64,000 nucleotides of DNA from Roseibium sp. MMSF_3412 (GCF_030733265.1 NZ_JASHJI010000009.1:1-64000), one strand, 5' to 3'. Counted from the first letter of the stretch, positions 35,805-46,661 are shown. Notes: generated by a model not told the origin, from the sequence alone. Program-made: numbers and translations.

Positions 35805-36578
35805 ATGCCGGATTATTCAAACAGGTTGGAAAAGGCCGTGGCGATGACTGACGTTGCCGCGTCCGTGGCCCTTTCCTTTTTCAGGCGTGATCCGGAGATT
35901 GAGATCAAAGCCGACGAGAGCCCGGTAACCCGGGCAGACAAGGCAACCGAAAGGTCTCTCAGGGACAGTCTTCAGAACCATTTCCCGCAAGAGGCAATCT
36001 TCGGCGAGGAATACGGACAGACCGGGGAGGGGACTGCGATGTGGATCATCGATCCCATCGACGGAACGCGTTCGTTCATCGCGGGGCTGCCGCTGTTCGG
36101 CATGCTGCTCGGATATCTGGTGGAAGGACATCCGAAACTCGGCGTGATCCGCATGCCTGCACTCGGCGAAGTCTATGCCGGCGGCGAAGGAATGGGCGCT
36201 GCGTGCAATGGCCAGCAGATCCGCGTAAGTTCCTTTACGGCACTGGAGGAGGCCCGCCTGTTCATCAACGAGGGTGACAAGCTCGCAGTCGCAGAACCGG
36301 CGGTGTTTGGGCGTCTTGTTCGCTCCGGACAATTGCGCAGGATGGCTGCTGATTGCTATCCGCATGCCCTGGTCGCCCGCGGCCTCGCAGATGCTGTCGT
36401 TGATTATGACCTCCAGCCTTATGACTATCTGCCCGTTTCAGCGGTGGTCGAGGCAGCCGGCGGTCTGATGACCGACTGGCAGGGCAATCCGTTGACAATG
36501 ACATCAGACGGACGGACGGTAACCGCAGCCACGCCCCGTTTGCACGCCGAGTTGCTGGATCTGCTCAACCGGCCCTGA
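35805..36578 (+). CDS. Inositol-monophosphatase-family phosphatase (HisN-like)
   Basis: Metal-dependent phosphomonoesterase of 257 residues. Family motifs are IFGEEYG (E68/E69), WIIDPIDGTRSF (D83 and D86), and the C-terminal DYDLQPYDYLPVSAVVEAAGG. Relatives include histidinol-phosphatase, inositol monophosphatase and fructose-bisphosphatase, so sequence alone does not fix the substrate. It sits inside the two-operon N-methyl compound locus, divergent from the binding-protein gene, and ends in a 14-base overlap with the convergent kinase gene. In that setting it may remove the phosphate added by the local kinases rather than serve histidine synthesis; this is inference. Confidence 0.87.
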   Translation: MPDYSNRLEKAVAMTDVAASVALSFFRRDPEIEIKADESPVTRADKATERSLRDSLQNHFPQEAIFGEEYGQTGEGTAMWIIDPIDGTRSFIAGLPLFGMLLGYLVEGHPKLGVIRMPALGEVYAGGEGMGAACNGQQIRVSSFTALEEARLFINEGDKLAVAEPAVFGRLVRSGQLRRMAADCYPHALVARGLADAVVDYDLQPYDYLPVSAVVEAAGGLMTDWQGNPLTMTSDGRTVTAATPRLHAELLDLLNRP

Positions 36579-37491
36579 CGGCAGCTACGTGCCCGTCGAA
36601 AGAAGGATCCTGCATCAGTTTGCGGCAACGCTCGAAGCGCCCCGTGGCATAGGCCCAGAAATCTTCGGCAGGGTTGTTGTCCGCCAGTTGGATAAGCCCC
36701 CACAGGGTCCAGAGCAGATCGCACATCGCCTTGTAGATAACGACCCGGCCCATTTCCGCCGCCGTTGGTTTGCGGCCGAAATAGGCTTCCAGCATTTCCG
36801 CATCCTGATCGGCGGACATGCCCGCCTCGACCGAAAGGTCACCGAGGTCCCAAAGGGGATCGTTCATGCCGGAATATTCCCAGTCGACGATCCACATCTT
36901 TTCGCCGTCATCGAGGAAGTTTTCGCACAAGGGATCGCAGTGGCAGGGGGCAAGCGGAAGATCCGCAGAAGCCAGCACCTCGCCAACAGGCATCGCGGCC
37001 GCCACCACGTCCTCATATCCGTCCGGAAGGGAAACATCCTTTGTCGACAGAACCTTGAGATAGTCGTCGATCATGGAGAAGAGTTCGAAGCGGAACCGGA
37101 AGCTTTCCCCCGATGCATGCAGCTTTGCCAGTGCCACGCCGGCCCGGCCCGGTGAGCCGCCGCGCGACCTGAAGAGTTCGGGCGTCATCGTCTCGATCCC
37201 GTCGATCGTGCGCGTGATCATGATCCCGGACGAAGCATCAGCGTAGAGCACCGCGGCGGAGACACCAGCGCGGGCGGCCGCCTCTGCGTTGACCTTTTCA
37301 ACGCTTCGATCGATGTATTCCTCCGTGTTCTCACCTGGGATGCGCACGATGACGGATTGATCTTCGAGATCCACACGGTGCACGAGGTTGGTCAGCCCGC
37401 CGAGGCGGGTCATGTGCCTGGCAGAGGTGACGCTTGCAAATTGCGGCGCGGTGCGTAGAGCAGCAAGTACCTTTTCAGCGTGTTCCGTCAT
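36565..37491 (-). CDS. Choline/ethanolamine-kinase-like phosphotransferase, copy 2
   Basis: Putative kinase of 308 residues related to the one at 30670. The Brenner loop is H184-C-D186-PLCEN191 and the metal-binding stretch is IVDWEYSGMNDPLWDLGDLS (D203, E205), both of the choline/ethanolamine-kinase type. The glycine-rich loop is LGGLTNLVHRV. The HxD pattern is HCD here but HND in copy 1, so the two are diverged paralogues, not a recent duplication. ATG 37491 has GGAAGGATGGGGG upstream and lies 25 bases after the oxidoreductase stop, making a two-gene operon. The acceptor substrate is unknown. Confidence 0.86.
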   Translation of the reverse strand: MTEHAEKVLAALRTAPQFASVTSARHMTRLGGLTNLVHRVDLEDQSVIVRIPGENTEEYIDRSVEKVNAEAAARAGVSAAVLYADASSGIMITRTIDGIETMTPELFRSRGGSPGRAGVALAKLHASGESFRFRFELFSMIDDYLKVLSTKDVSLPDGYEDVVAAAMPVGEVLASADLPLAPCHCDPLCENFLDDGEKMWIVDWEYSGMNDPLWDLGDLSVEAGMSADQDAEMLEAYFGRKPTAAEMGRVVIYKAMCDLLWTLWGLIQLADNNPAEDFWAYATGRFERCRKLMQDPSFDGHVAAVRAG

Positions 37492-37516
37492 GTTCCCCCA
37501 TCCTTCCCTTGAGTGC

Positions 37517-39949
37517 CTATCCTTTGAGTGCCCTGTTTTCCGGATCGTATAGCGGGCTCTCTGCCCGAGTGACCGGATGCCGCTCACCGAAGACTTCCAG
37601 GCTGAAGACTGAATTGTTCCAATGCGCCTTGTCCAGATAACCGCGTATGATCGTCCGCTCCACAGTGTAGCCATACCCGACAGAGGTTGCCGAGGAGACA
37701 ACCCGGTCACCCAGCAGGATCGTTTCTCCACCGGTCAGCGGCAGATGTTCGCTCGTTATGAATGTGCAAAGCTTCCGGTCTACTCCATTGTTTTTCTGCG
37801 CTTCCAGAACAGAGCGCCCGATGAAATCGCCTTTCGACCTGAAATGCACCCGGAAACCCAGACCCGCCTCCATGGGGGTGTAGTCCGGCGTGATATCTCC
37901 GGACCAGTAGACGTAGCCCTTTTCCATTCTGAGGCTCTCGATGGCCCGGTAGCCGACATTGGCAATACCGTGAACGTTGCCCGCAGCCCGGAGCGTGTCA
38001 TAGACATGGGCGGCAAACTCCGTTGGAACGTGCAGTTCGTAGCCAAGCTCGCCGACATAACCGATACGCGCGGCACGGACCGGAGCTGCGCCGACTACAA
38101 TCTCCCTCATCATGGCAAAGGGGATTGCCTCATTTGAAACGTCGTTTTCCGACGCGGCTGCCAGCACATCACGCGATCTTGGACCGACAAGGTTGATGAC
38201 GGCGTATCCGCTTGTGACCTCTATGATATGCACCGACGAACCTGCGGGCAGGTTTCGTTTGATCCAGTCGCTGTCATGAACGCCGAACCCGGAACCGGTC
38301 ACAAGGTAGAACCGGTCGTGCCCAAGACGAATGATCGTGACATCGGCCTCGACACCGCCGCGCTCGTTACAGAGCTGCGTGTAGATGACCGCGCCAACGG
38401 GCCTGTCCATATTGGAAACCGCGAGCCGTTGCAGCGTCGCAAGCGCATCCGCGCCGACGATCTCGAATTTGGAAAAGCTCGACTGGTCGATCAGGGCGAC
38501 CCGCTCGCGAACGGCCTTGTGTTCTTCGGCGGCATATTTTTTCCACCCGGGCTCCAGGAAATCGAGTTGGTCGACGGGTGCCACACCTTCAGGTGCAAAC
38601 CAGAGCGGCCGTTCCCAGCCGTTCTTGGAGCCGTAAACCGCCCCCTGGTCCTTGAGCTTCCGGTAAAGTGGGGACAGGCGCAGTTGACGGGCACTCTCAT
38701 GTTCCTGCCCCGGATATCGCTTCTTGTAGTGGTGGGCATAGTGTTCGACGGCGCGTGGATACATGAAGCTCCTTGTGCCGTGATGCGGACCGAATCGCCG
38801 CACGTCGAGCGGCCAGAGATCGAGAGAAGGGCGGCCGTCAACGACCCACTCGGCGATCATTTCCCCGGCACCGCCGCCGGCGGCGATGCCATAGAGGAAC
38901 CCGGTCGCCATCATCAGGTTGTCGAAGCCGGGCTGCCAGCCCATGACGAAATCACCATCAGCGGAGTAGGGGATCGGGCCATTGATGACCTGGCGGATGC
39001 CGACCTCGTTGACAACAGGGGTCACCTGACTGGCAAGATCTGCCAGCGGCAGGAACCTGTCGAGATTTTCCGGTAGCAGCTGGCGCACGAACGCACCGGG
39101 AATGCCCTGATCCCCGAAGGGCAGCGTGTCTTCTTCATAGCCGCCAATTACCAGCCGTCCGGCCACATCCGGCTTGTAGTAGACCAGTCTCTCAGGGTCG
39201 CGCAGCGTCGGAAAATGTCCGACTTCCGCACCGGTAGGCTCGGTGACGATATACTGGTGCTCGACCGCACAGGCAGGAACGCGGATACCGAGTTTCGCAC
39301 CAAGTTCCCGGCTCCACATGCCGGCCGCAAGGATGATCGTGTCTGCCTCGAAAGCACCTTCACTTGTCTCAACTGCCGTGATCCGGCCGTTTACGACGGA
39401 AAAGTCACGGACTTCGACCCCCTGGCGGATGTCGGCCCCCTGGCGGCGCGCAGCTCCCGCTACGGCCTGGCAGAGCGAGGCAGGGTCGACATAGCCATCC
39501 GTCGGTATGAAGGCCGCGCCTTCCAGACCCCGTGCCTCGATCAGCGGAAAGAGGTCCTTGGCCTCCTCCGGCGTGATGATTTCCATCTCCAGATCGAAAC
39601 TGCGCGCCATGGTCGCCAGGCGCTTTGCTTCCAGCAGGCGTTCCCGGGTTGCGGCCAGCCTGAGAGATCCGGTTTTCTTCCAGTCGAACTGCAGTCCTTC
39701 TTCGTTTTGAAGCCGGTCGTACATTTCGACTGATTTTTTCAGCATGCGGGTCGTGTTGCGTGAGGAGCGCAATTGTCCAACCAGTCCCGCCGCGTGCCAT
39801 GTCGCTCCCTCGGTCAGGGCAGCACGTTCTAGGAGAACCACGTTCCGTTCCCCCATCCGGGTCAGGTGATAGGCAATCGAGCAGCCGATGATGCCGCCGC
39901 CGATGATCAGGTGTTTGGCCGAATGTTGGATCATTGTGCTGGTCCGCAT
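37517..39949 (-). CDS. FAD-dependent oxidoreductase with GcvT domain (dimethylglycine dehydrogenase/sarcosine type), copy 2
   Basis: Enzyme of 810 residues with the same architecture as the protein at 28229: DAO domain with GGGIIGC and the ATWHAAGLVGQLR flavinylation segment, a central FAO_M-like region, then GCV_T and GCV_T_C domains from about residue 430. Stretches such as MEKGYVYWSGDITPDYTPMEAGLGF and its counterpart LEKGYRAWGSDIGPDHTPDEAGLGW show the paralogy. It probably demethylates a different intermediate of the same route. ATG 39949 or 39934 is the start; neither has a strong ribosome-binding site. Operator-like sites lie just upstream, shared with divergent deoR. Confidence 0.9.
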   Translation of the reverse strand: MRTSTMIQHSAKHLIIGGGIIGCSIAYHLTRMGERNVVLLERAALTEGATWHAAGLVGQLRSSRNTTRMLKKSVEMYDRLQNEEGLQFDWKKTGSLRLAATRERLLEAKRLATMARSFDLEMEIITPEEAKDLFPLIEARGLEGAAFIPTDGYVDPASLCQAVAGAARRQGADIRQGVEVRDFSVVNGRITAVETSEGAFEADTIILAAGMWSRELGAKLGIRVPACAVEHQYIVTEPTGAEVGHFPTLRDPERLVYYKPDVAGRLVIGGYEEDTLPFGDQGIPGAFVRQLLPENLDRFLPLADLASQVTPVVNEVGIRQVINGPIPYSADGDFVMGWQPGFDNLMMATGFLYGIAAGGGAGEMIAEWVVDGRPSLDLWPLDVRRFGPHHGTRSFMYPRAVEHYAHHYKKRYPGQEHESARQLRLSPLYRKLKDQGAVYGSKNGWERPLWFAPEGVAPVDQLDFLEPGWKKYAAEEHKAVRERVALIDQSSFSKFEIVGADALATLQRLAVSNMDRPVGAVIYTQLCNERGGVEADVTIIRLGHDRFYLVTGSGFGVHDSDWIKRNLPAGSSVHIIEVTSGYAVINLVGPRSRDVLAAASENDVSNEAIPFAMMREIVVGAAPVRAARIGYVGELGYELHVPTEFAAHVYDTLRAAGNVHGIANVGYRAIESLRMEKGYVYWSGDITPDYTPMEAGLGFRVHFRSKGDFIGRSVLEAQKNNGVDRKLCTFITSEHLPLTGGETILLGDRVVSSATSVGYGYTVERTIIRGYLDKAHWNNSVFSLEVFGERHPVTRAESPLYDPENRALKG

Positions 39950-39970
39950 GATGTCAATCGGCACAAATGC

Positions 39971-40015
39971 TAACAAAATTCAACACAGTCACAATAGGAA
40001 TGTTGATTTTTGTTG
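39971..40015. promoter_or_regulatory. Candidate DeoR operators between oxidoreductase 2 and deoR
   Basis: Two copies of the 15-base element face each other: TAACAAAATTCAACA at 39971-39985 (13 of 15 match) and, on the minus strand, CAACAAAAATCAACA at 40001-40015. Their centres are 30 bases apart, near three helical turns. With flanks, the second copy matches the one at about 35.7 kb at 18 of 20 positions. Each site is a CAACA-N5-CAACA direct repeat. Confidence 0.65.
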
Positions 40016-40037
40016 AATTGCAGGTGCAAAATAGACT
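40010..40037 (+). promoter_or_regulatory. Possible deoR promoter overlapping an operator
   Basis: TTGTTG (40010-40015), a 16-base spacer and TAGACT (40032-40037) make a weak sigma-70-like promoter about 35 bases before the deoR start. The -35 part coincides with the end of the operator-like site, which would allow autorepression. Confidence 0.35.
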
Positions 40038-40071
40038 TATTCGGCCAGAAACTTTGGTGTAAACAGGCTTC

Positions 40072-40827
40072 ATGTCGAAATACGAAACAATGCTCCTACA
40101 GACCGTCGATATGCGCGGCACCGTCAGCGTGCAGGAACTGTCGCGTATTCTCGGTGTGTCGGATCAAACCATCCGACGGGTTTCGCGGCCTCTGGTCGAC
40201 CGGGGCGCGTTGCAAAAGGTTCATGGTGCGCTGGTCTCGACCAAATCGGCGGCGGATCTGCCGTATCTGGCACGCATGAACCTGAACCGGGAAGCCAAGG
40301 TTGCGATCGCCGGGGAGGTCGTGAAGATCATCCAGGATGGTGACAGCATCGCCATCGATACCGGATCAACGTCCGGATTCGTTGCTCAGGCACTGCGCAA
40401 CCGGCGCGAGCTCACCGTTGTCACCAATTCGGCCTACGTGGCAAGTACGCTTGCCATGATCCCCGGCAACAATGTCTCCATGGCGGGAACCCAGTTGCGG
40501 GACCATGACGGCGCCTCCTTTGACAGGTCGGCGTTTGACGTCATCGAGCGGATGCAGGTGGACTATGTGCTGCTATCGGCTTCGCTGGTCGATGCCCGCA
40601 AGGGGTTTCTGGTTCACGAACAATGCGAGGTCGATATCGCGAGCGCGATGCTGGCAAATGCAGGGCAGGCGATCATGGCGGTCGATCACTCCAAGTTCGA
40701 GCCGCAAATGCGCAAGCCTGCACTACGCCAGCCGACACTCAAACCCGGAGACTACCTCGTCACCGACAGGGCGCCCCCTGACGACTTCGCAGGGCTTTTC
40801 GCGAACCTGGAAATCCGGTTTCCTTGA
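40072..40827 (+). CDS. DeoR-family transcriptional repressor
   Basis: Regulator of 251 residues. The N-terminal winged HTH (residues 4-57, VSVQELSRILGVSDQTIRRVSRPLVDRGALQKVHGAL) is followed by the DeoRC sensor domain with DTGSTSGFVAQALRNRRELTVVTNSAYVA, related to sugar-phosphate isomerases. Characterised DeoR-family proteins usually respond to phosphorylated metabolites, which fits a locus with two kinases and a phosphatase. It is divergent from the oxidoreductase 2 operon, with two matching operator-like sites in the gap and a third at the transporter operon 4 kb away. No unusual composition. Confidence 0.93.
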   Translation: MSKYETMLLQTVDMRGTVSVQELSRILGVSDQTIRRVSRPLVDRGALQKVHGALVSTKSAADLPYLARMNLNREAKVAIAGEVVKIIQDGDSIAIDTGSTSGFVAQALRNRRELTVVTNSAYVASTLAMIPGNNVSMAGTQLRDHDGASFDRSAFDVIERMQVDYVLLSASLVDARKGFLVHEQCEVDIASAMLANAGQAIMAVDHSKFEPQMRKPALRQPTLKPGDYLVTDRAPPDDFAGLFANLEIRFP

Positions 40828-40894
40828 TCATCCCTGAGTTATGCGGGCCTTGATACAGGCCATGCCTTCGCCGGCTCAGCCAATGATACGACCA

Positions 40895-41515
40895 CTACCA
40901 ACGGATTTGTTTGGCCAGGTCCTCATAGCCCCTCCACATGGGTCTTGCAGTTCCAAAAATTTCATTGGTTCCGGCCACGACTTTCGAGATTTCCTTCAAG
41001 GGTTTGGCATAAAAGCCAACTATCTTGTTTTTCTCGACTATGCAGGCGAAGCCGTAAATCATGTCGCCGTAAGCGAGAGCCAACGCTTTGGAATTCCTTT
41101 TTCCCTGAGGTCCGAGATTCTCGATCGCCTCCATGGCAATGATTATTCGGTTCGCGTCTTTGTAAGCCGCGACGAACTTGTCTCCCATCTGGAATCCCTG
41201 GTCGAGATTCTTGAAAATTCGTCTTAGCTCTGACGTCTGATTTGAGAGTTCCATCAGCTGAGGGCTGAGATTTTTGTAGGTGTCTATCTTGCCTACGAGA
41301 GCGCTACCCCATTGCAGCACTTCTCTTACCTTCATATCGCTCTTGCTGTGTCCTGCCTCCCAATCCCGCTTCCATCTATCGAAGTGCTTTTTCTGCAAAC
41401 GCGCGCCTGCAAACGGGTCAGTGAAGGTGGTCTCAAGTGTGTTGTAAATGTCATCAGATAAACCCATGGTTTCGTATGCTCCCCTGAAGAATCGCCATTC
41501 ATTATGTTTAGTCAC
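40895..41515 (-). CDS. Orphan hypothetical protein in lower-GC stretch
   Basis: I do not recognise this 206-residue protein. It has no signal peptide or membrane helix, is Lys-rich and looks mainly helical (for example ELSNQTSELRRIFKNLDQGFQMGDKF). Codon use is visibly more A/T-rich than the genes on both sides. The start would be GTG 41515 with no good ribosome-binding site; an internal ATG (MGLSDDIYN) is an alternative. It stands alone beside the tRNA-Gln gene, consistent with acquisition by transfer, but no integrase or repeat is seen. Confidence 0.55.
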   Translation of the reverse strand: MTKHNEWRFFRGAYETMGLSDDIYNTLETTFTDPFAGARLQKKHFDRWKRDWEAGHSKSDMKVREVLQWGSALVGKIDTYKNLSPQLMELSNQTSELRRIFKNLDQGFQMGDKFVAAYKDANRIIIAMEAIENLGPQGKRNSKALALAYGDMIYGFACIVEKNKIVGFYAKPLKEISKVVAGTNEIFGTARPMWRGYEDLAKQIRW

Positions 41516-41872
41516 TCAATGTTCTAACCATATTCTAATCTTGCTGTGCTTCAAACCTAAGAATAGCGTCGAACCTCAAAAAGTGACCTGCAGCTCTGAA
41601 CAACTCAACCTGAGAGAGCTCCACCTACGTCAGTTGTAGTTATCCGTCGCATTCCCGGCATATCGTGCAGGCGGATTCCATCACGCGTGGTCCATGCGCG
41701 GACCTTGGCTTTTGACAGATTGGCAAGAGATCAGCGCAAAGGCGCATATCGGAATAAACGGAAAACAGCGCCGGATTTCGTATGGCGTGAAAACGCTGTT
41801 TGTTCTGCTGCTTCGGGCTTGTCCAAAAGGGCCGGCCGGCTGGCTGGAACGTATCGATTTTCTGAGAAAAAT
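41516..41872. other. Gene-free stretch between orphan gene and tRNA-Gln
   Basis: This 357-base stretch continues the lower GC content of the orphan gene in its first half. Short open frames exist but none has a ribosome-binding site, family resemblance or normal codon use. Directly after the tRNA 3-prime end there is a short AT-rich self-complementary segment (about 41857-41872) that might help end tRNA transcription. I see nothing else. Confidence 0.4.
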
Positions 41873-41946
41873 TGGCTGGGGAACCTGGATTCGAACCAGG
41901 ACTAACGGAGTCAGAGTCCGCGGGTCTACCGTTAACCTATTCCCCA
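41873..41946 (-). tRNA. tRNA-Gln (anticodon CTG)
   Basis: Read on the minus strand, a 7-base acceptor stem TGGGGAA/TTCCCCA, a D-arm, an anticodon stem GCGGA/TCCGT with loop CTCTGAC (anticodon CTG), and a T-arm with GGTTCGAATCC form a complete cloverleaf. The discriminator is G and CCA is encoded. The UGG-start acceptor is typical of bacterial tRNA-Gln. Decodes CAG, frequent in GC-rich genomes. Confidence 0.93.
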
Positions 41947-42223
41947 ATGAGGCTCGCTTGAGCCGGGCCATTGGTCAGTGGGCGCGTTCACTGTGTCACG
42001 CATACTGAGTGTGCCGCATATACATCCATCACAATCGCCATTTCAAGTGTCGTTTTCGACTTTTTTGTGAAATCGGGAAAGCGAGATGCTGGCCGGCTGC
42101 AAGATTATGAGACTGAAAGCTTTTCCAGCGCCGGGCAACCTGATACAGTTTTGGCAACGACACATATGGCCACGGTGACAGCTGGCAAAACAGCCCGAAC
42201 CTTGAGGCCTGAAAGGCAAAAAC

Positions 42224-43909
42224 GTGACTGAGTCAGGTCAGGAACCGCCCGGAATCGGGCGACGTACCGCTGACGCGTCCGGGAAAAATGGGACTCGATC
42301 CGAGTTCAGCGGACCAAACCGCCGGAGGCGCAAGCGCCGGTCCGGTCAGGGTCCGAAGGGCGGAGTGGCAACCGAACAACGGTCTGCTGCATCGCCGGGT
42401 GACAAGGCAGATGTTGGGCAGCTGCGTCACGATTCCGGACACGTCGAACATACGCAATCCACACAGGATGGTGCGCCTCCTGTCGAGCGGGATGGTGCGA
42501 AGCGCCGCAAGAAACGGAGCCGCGGCCGCTCGGACACGGACGGGCGTAACGCTGCACACGCCGCAGGTCCCGCGGGCCAGGCGCAGTCGGCCGACGCGGT
42601 CACCAGTCCAAAGGGAAAAAAGGCCGCAAACCGGCGTGGCAGACGCCGTTGGCAGGCGTCAAGGAATGCCAAAAACGGTCGCGGTCCGAAACCGGATGCA
42701 AACGCAGGGCAGACCGCCGTCAACGCGGAGCAGGCAAACGGCCATTCTGCGCCGCCCCTCAAGGATGACAGCAAGGCCCAGGAGGCGAGGGGCCATCGGT
42801 CTCCTCCGTCCGCGCAGCAGGCCAGGACCAATGCGGACAAGGGCACACGGGGACGGCGTTCGCGGAACAACGGGGCACGGGCACCTCTCTATGCGGCCCT
42901 CGATCTTGGCACCAACAACTGCCGGCTTCTGATCGCACGGCCGGAAGAACGCGGATTTCGGGTTGTTGATGCCTATTCGCGCATTGTCAGGCTCGGTGAA
43001 GGGGTCGGTTCAAACAGGCGGCTCAGCTCTGCCGCGATGGACCGTGCCATCGATGCCCTGGACAACTGCCACAGGAAACTGGCCGATCGCGGCGTCCTCA
43101 GGTCGCGGCTGATCGCGACGGAAGCCTGCAGGGCTGCGGAGAACGGTGCGGCGTTCATCGAACGTGTCAGATCCGAAACCGGCCTGGCACTGGAAGTGGT
43201 CAACAGGGAAACCGAGGCCCGTCTCGCCGTCGCCGGATGCGCCTCGCTTGTCGATCACCAGGCAGACGGTGTTATCCTGTTTGATATTGGCGGTGGTTCC
43301 TCTGAAATTGTCTGGCTCGACCTGCGTAACCGTTGTGGTGCCCGCGGATATGCGCTGACGCGTTTCATCCGGTCCTGGATTTCACTGCCTGTCGGCGTCG
43401 TCAATCTGGCCGAGCGCCATGGCGGTGTCCATGTCACCCCCGAAATATTCGAGGCCATGGTCGATGACGCGGCCGATCATCTGTCCGCCTTCAGTCTCGC
43501 CGACACGCTGTCCGAAGCCATAGGTACGGGACGCGTCCACATGCTCGGCACATCCGGAACCGTGACGACGCTTGCCGGTGTTCATCTGGGGCTGCCGCGC
43601 TATGACAGGCGCAAGGTCGACGGAACCTGGCTCGATGATGACGACGTTGCAAGGATGATTGATCAGCTGCGAGACATGCCGTATGAGGCGCGCGTTGAAA
43701 ATCCCTGCATCGGTGCCGATCGGGCGGACCTGGTATTGGCCGGCTGCGCGATCCTGGAGGCGATCAGGCGGCGATGGAGTTGCTCGCGCCTGCGCGTTGC
43801 CGACAGGGGGCTGCGCGAAGGCATCTTGACCGAACTGATGGCAGCTGACGGTGTCTGGTCACACCGTTCGCAGCGCAAGCGCCAGGACAGACGGCGCTGG
43901 AGGGATTGA
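42224..43909 (+). CDS. Ppx/GppA-family phosphatase with long basic N-terminal extension
   Basis: Protein of 561 residues. The Ppx/GppA domain (ASKHA fold, exopolyphosphatase or pppGpp phosphatase) starts near residue 221 with [19 protein letters not shown], followed by the second phosphate loop [18 protein letters not shown] and [11 protein letters not shown]. The first 220 residues are low-complexity, rich in Arg, Lys, Gly, Gln and Ala, with clusters such as RRRRKRRS and [10 protein letters not shown], and have no recognisable fold. The start is GTG 42224 with GAAAGG upstream. The catalytic domain is shorter than E. coli Ppx and lacks its C-terminal HD-like part. It is followed two bases later by rlmE, a common alphaproteobacterial pair. 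Confidence 0.9.
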   Translation: MTESGQEPPGIGRRTADASGKNGTRSEFSGPNRRRRKRRSGQGPKGGVATEQRSAASPGDKADVGQLRHDSGHVEHTQSTQDGAPPVERDGAKRRKKRSRGRSDTDGRNAAHAAGPAGQAQSADAVTSPKGKKAANRRGRRRWQASRNAKNGRGPKPDANAGQTAVNAEQANGHSAPPLKDDSKAQEARGHRSPPSAQQARTNADKGTRGRRSRNNGARAPLYAALDLGTNNCRLLIARPEERGFRVVDAYSRIVRLGEGVGSNRRLSSAAMDRAIDALDNCHRKLADRGVLRSRLIATEACRAAENGAAFIERVRSETGLALEVVNRETEARLAVAGCASLVDHQADGVILFDIGGGSSEIVWLDLRNRCGARGYALTRFIRSWISLPVGVVNLAERHGGVHVTPEIFEAMVDDAADHLSAFSLADTLSEAIGTGRVHMLGTSGTVTTLAGVHLGLPRYDRRKVDGTWLDDDDVARMIDQLRDMPYEARVENPCIGADRADLVLAGCAILEAIRRRWSCSRLRVADRGLREGILTELMAADGVWSHRSQRKRQDRRRWRD

Positions 43910-43911
43910 CT

Positions 43912-44622
43912 ATGAGCCGCTCGAAAAAAGGATCCGGCGACCGCGGCCTGCACGTGAAGGTCAAGACCGCAGCCGGCAGGCGGGAATCGTCGACCCGCTG
44001 GCTGGAGCGGCAGTTGAACGATCCGTATGTGCGCCGCGCGAAGGCCGACGGATACCGGTCAAGGGCCGCCTACAAACTTATTGAGATCGACGACAAGCAC
44101 CGGCTGCTCAAACCGGGCTATCGCGTTGTCGATCTCGGCTGCGCTCCCGGTGGCTGGTGTCAGGTTGCCGTTGAACGCGTTCAGTCGAGCCTTGATGCTC
44201 CGAAAGTGGTCGGTATCGATTACCTGGACATGGATCATGTCCGCGGTGCGATCTTCCTGAAGAAGGATTTTCTCGACGACGATGCTCCGGCAGCGCTGAT
44301 GGAAGCTCTCGGCGGGCACAAACCGGATGTCGTGCTTTCGGACATGGCGGCGCCAACAACCGGGCACAAACAGACTGACCATCTCAGAACAACCCATCTG
44401 TTCGAAATCGCGATCGACTTTGCAAGACGAAACCTCGTCCCGGGCGGGTCGTTTCTGGCAAAGGTCTTCCGGGGCGGAACGGAAAACGCCTTGCTTCAGG
44501 AACTCAAGCGCGAGTTCAAGTCGGTCGCGCATCTGAAGCCTCCGGCAAGCCGGAAGGAAAGTCCGGAGCTCTACGTGATCGCAAAAGGGTTTCGCGGCAG
44601 CGACATCGGTTCGTTGGATTGA
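43912..44622 (+). CDS. rlmE: 23S rRNA (uridine-2'-O)-methyltransferase RlmE/FtsJ
   Basis: Methyltransferase of 236 residues that 2-prime-O-methylates the 23S rRNA A-loop uridine. The SAM motif is [15 protein letters not shown]. The catalytic K-D-K-E set is represented by the Lys in SRAAYKL, Asp in VLSDMAAP, Lys in FLAKVFRGG and Glu in [11 protein letters not shown]. The basic N-terminal 40 residues are longer than in E. coli, as usual in rhizobia. ATG 43912 with GGAGG upstream is preferred to TTG 43906. It is coupled to the Ppx/GppA gene. Confidence 0.95.
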   Translation: MSRSKKGSGDRGLHVKVKTAAGRRESSTRWLERQLNDPYVRRAKADGYRSRAAYKLIEIDDKHRLLKPGYRVVDLGCAPGGWCQVAVERVQSSLDAPKVVGIDYLDMDHVRGAIFLKKDFLDDDAPAALMEALGGHKPDVVLSDMAAPTTGHKQTDHLRTTHLFEIAIDFARRNLVPGGSFLAKVFRGGTENALLQELKREFKSVAHLKPPASRKESPELYVIAKGFRGSDIGSLD

Positions 44623-44656
44623 TCGAAAGAGACTGTCGTCTCGTCGGAGTACGTGA

Positions 44657-46661
<2,005 letters not shown>

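Noticed and set aside
40828-42223. Possible genomic island inserted at tRNA-Gln.
   Set aside because: No integrase and no second copy of the tRNA 3-prime end could be found; only composition supports it.
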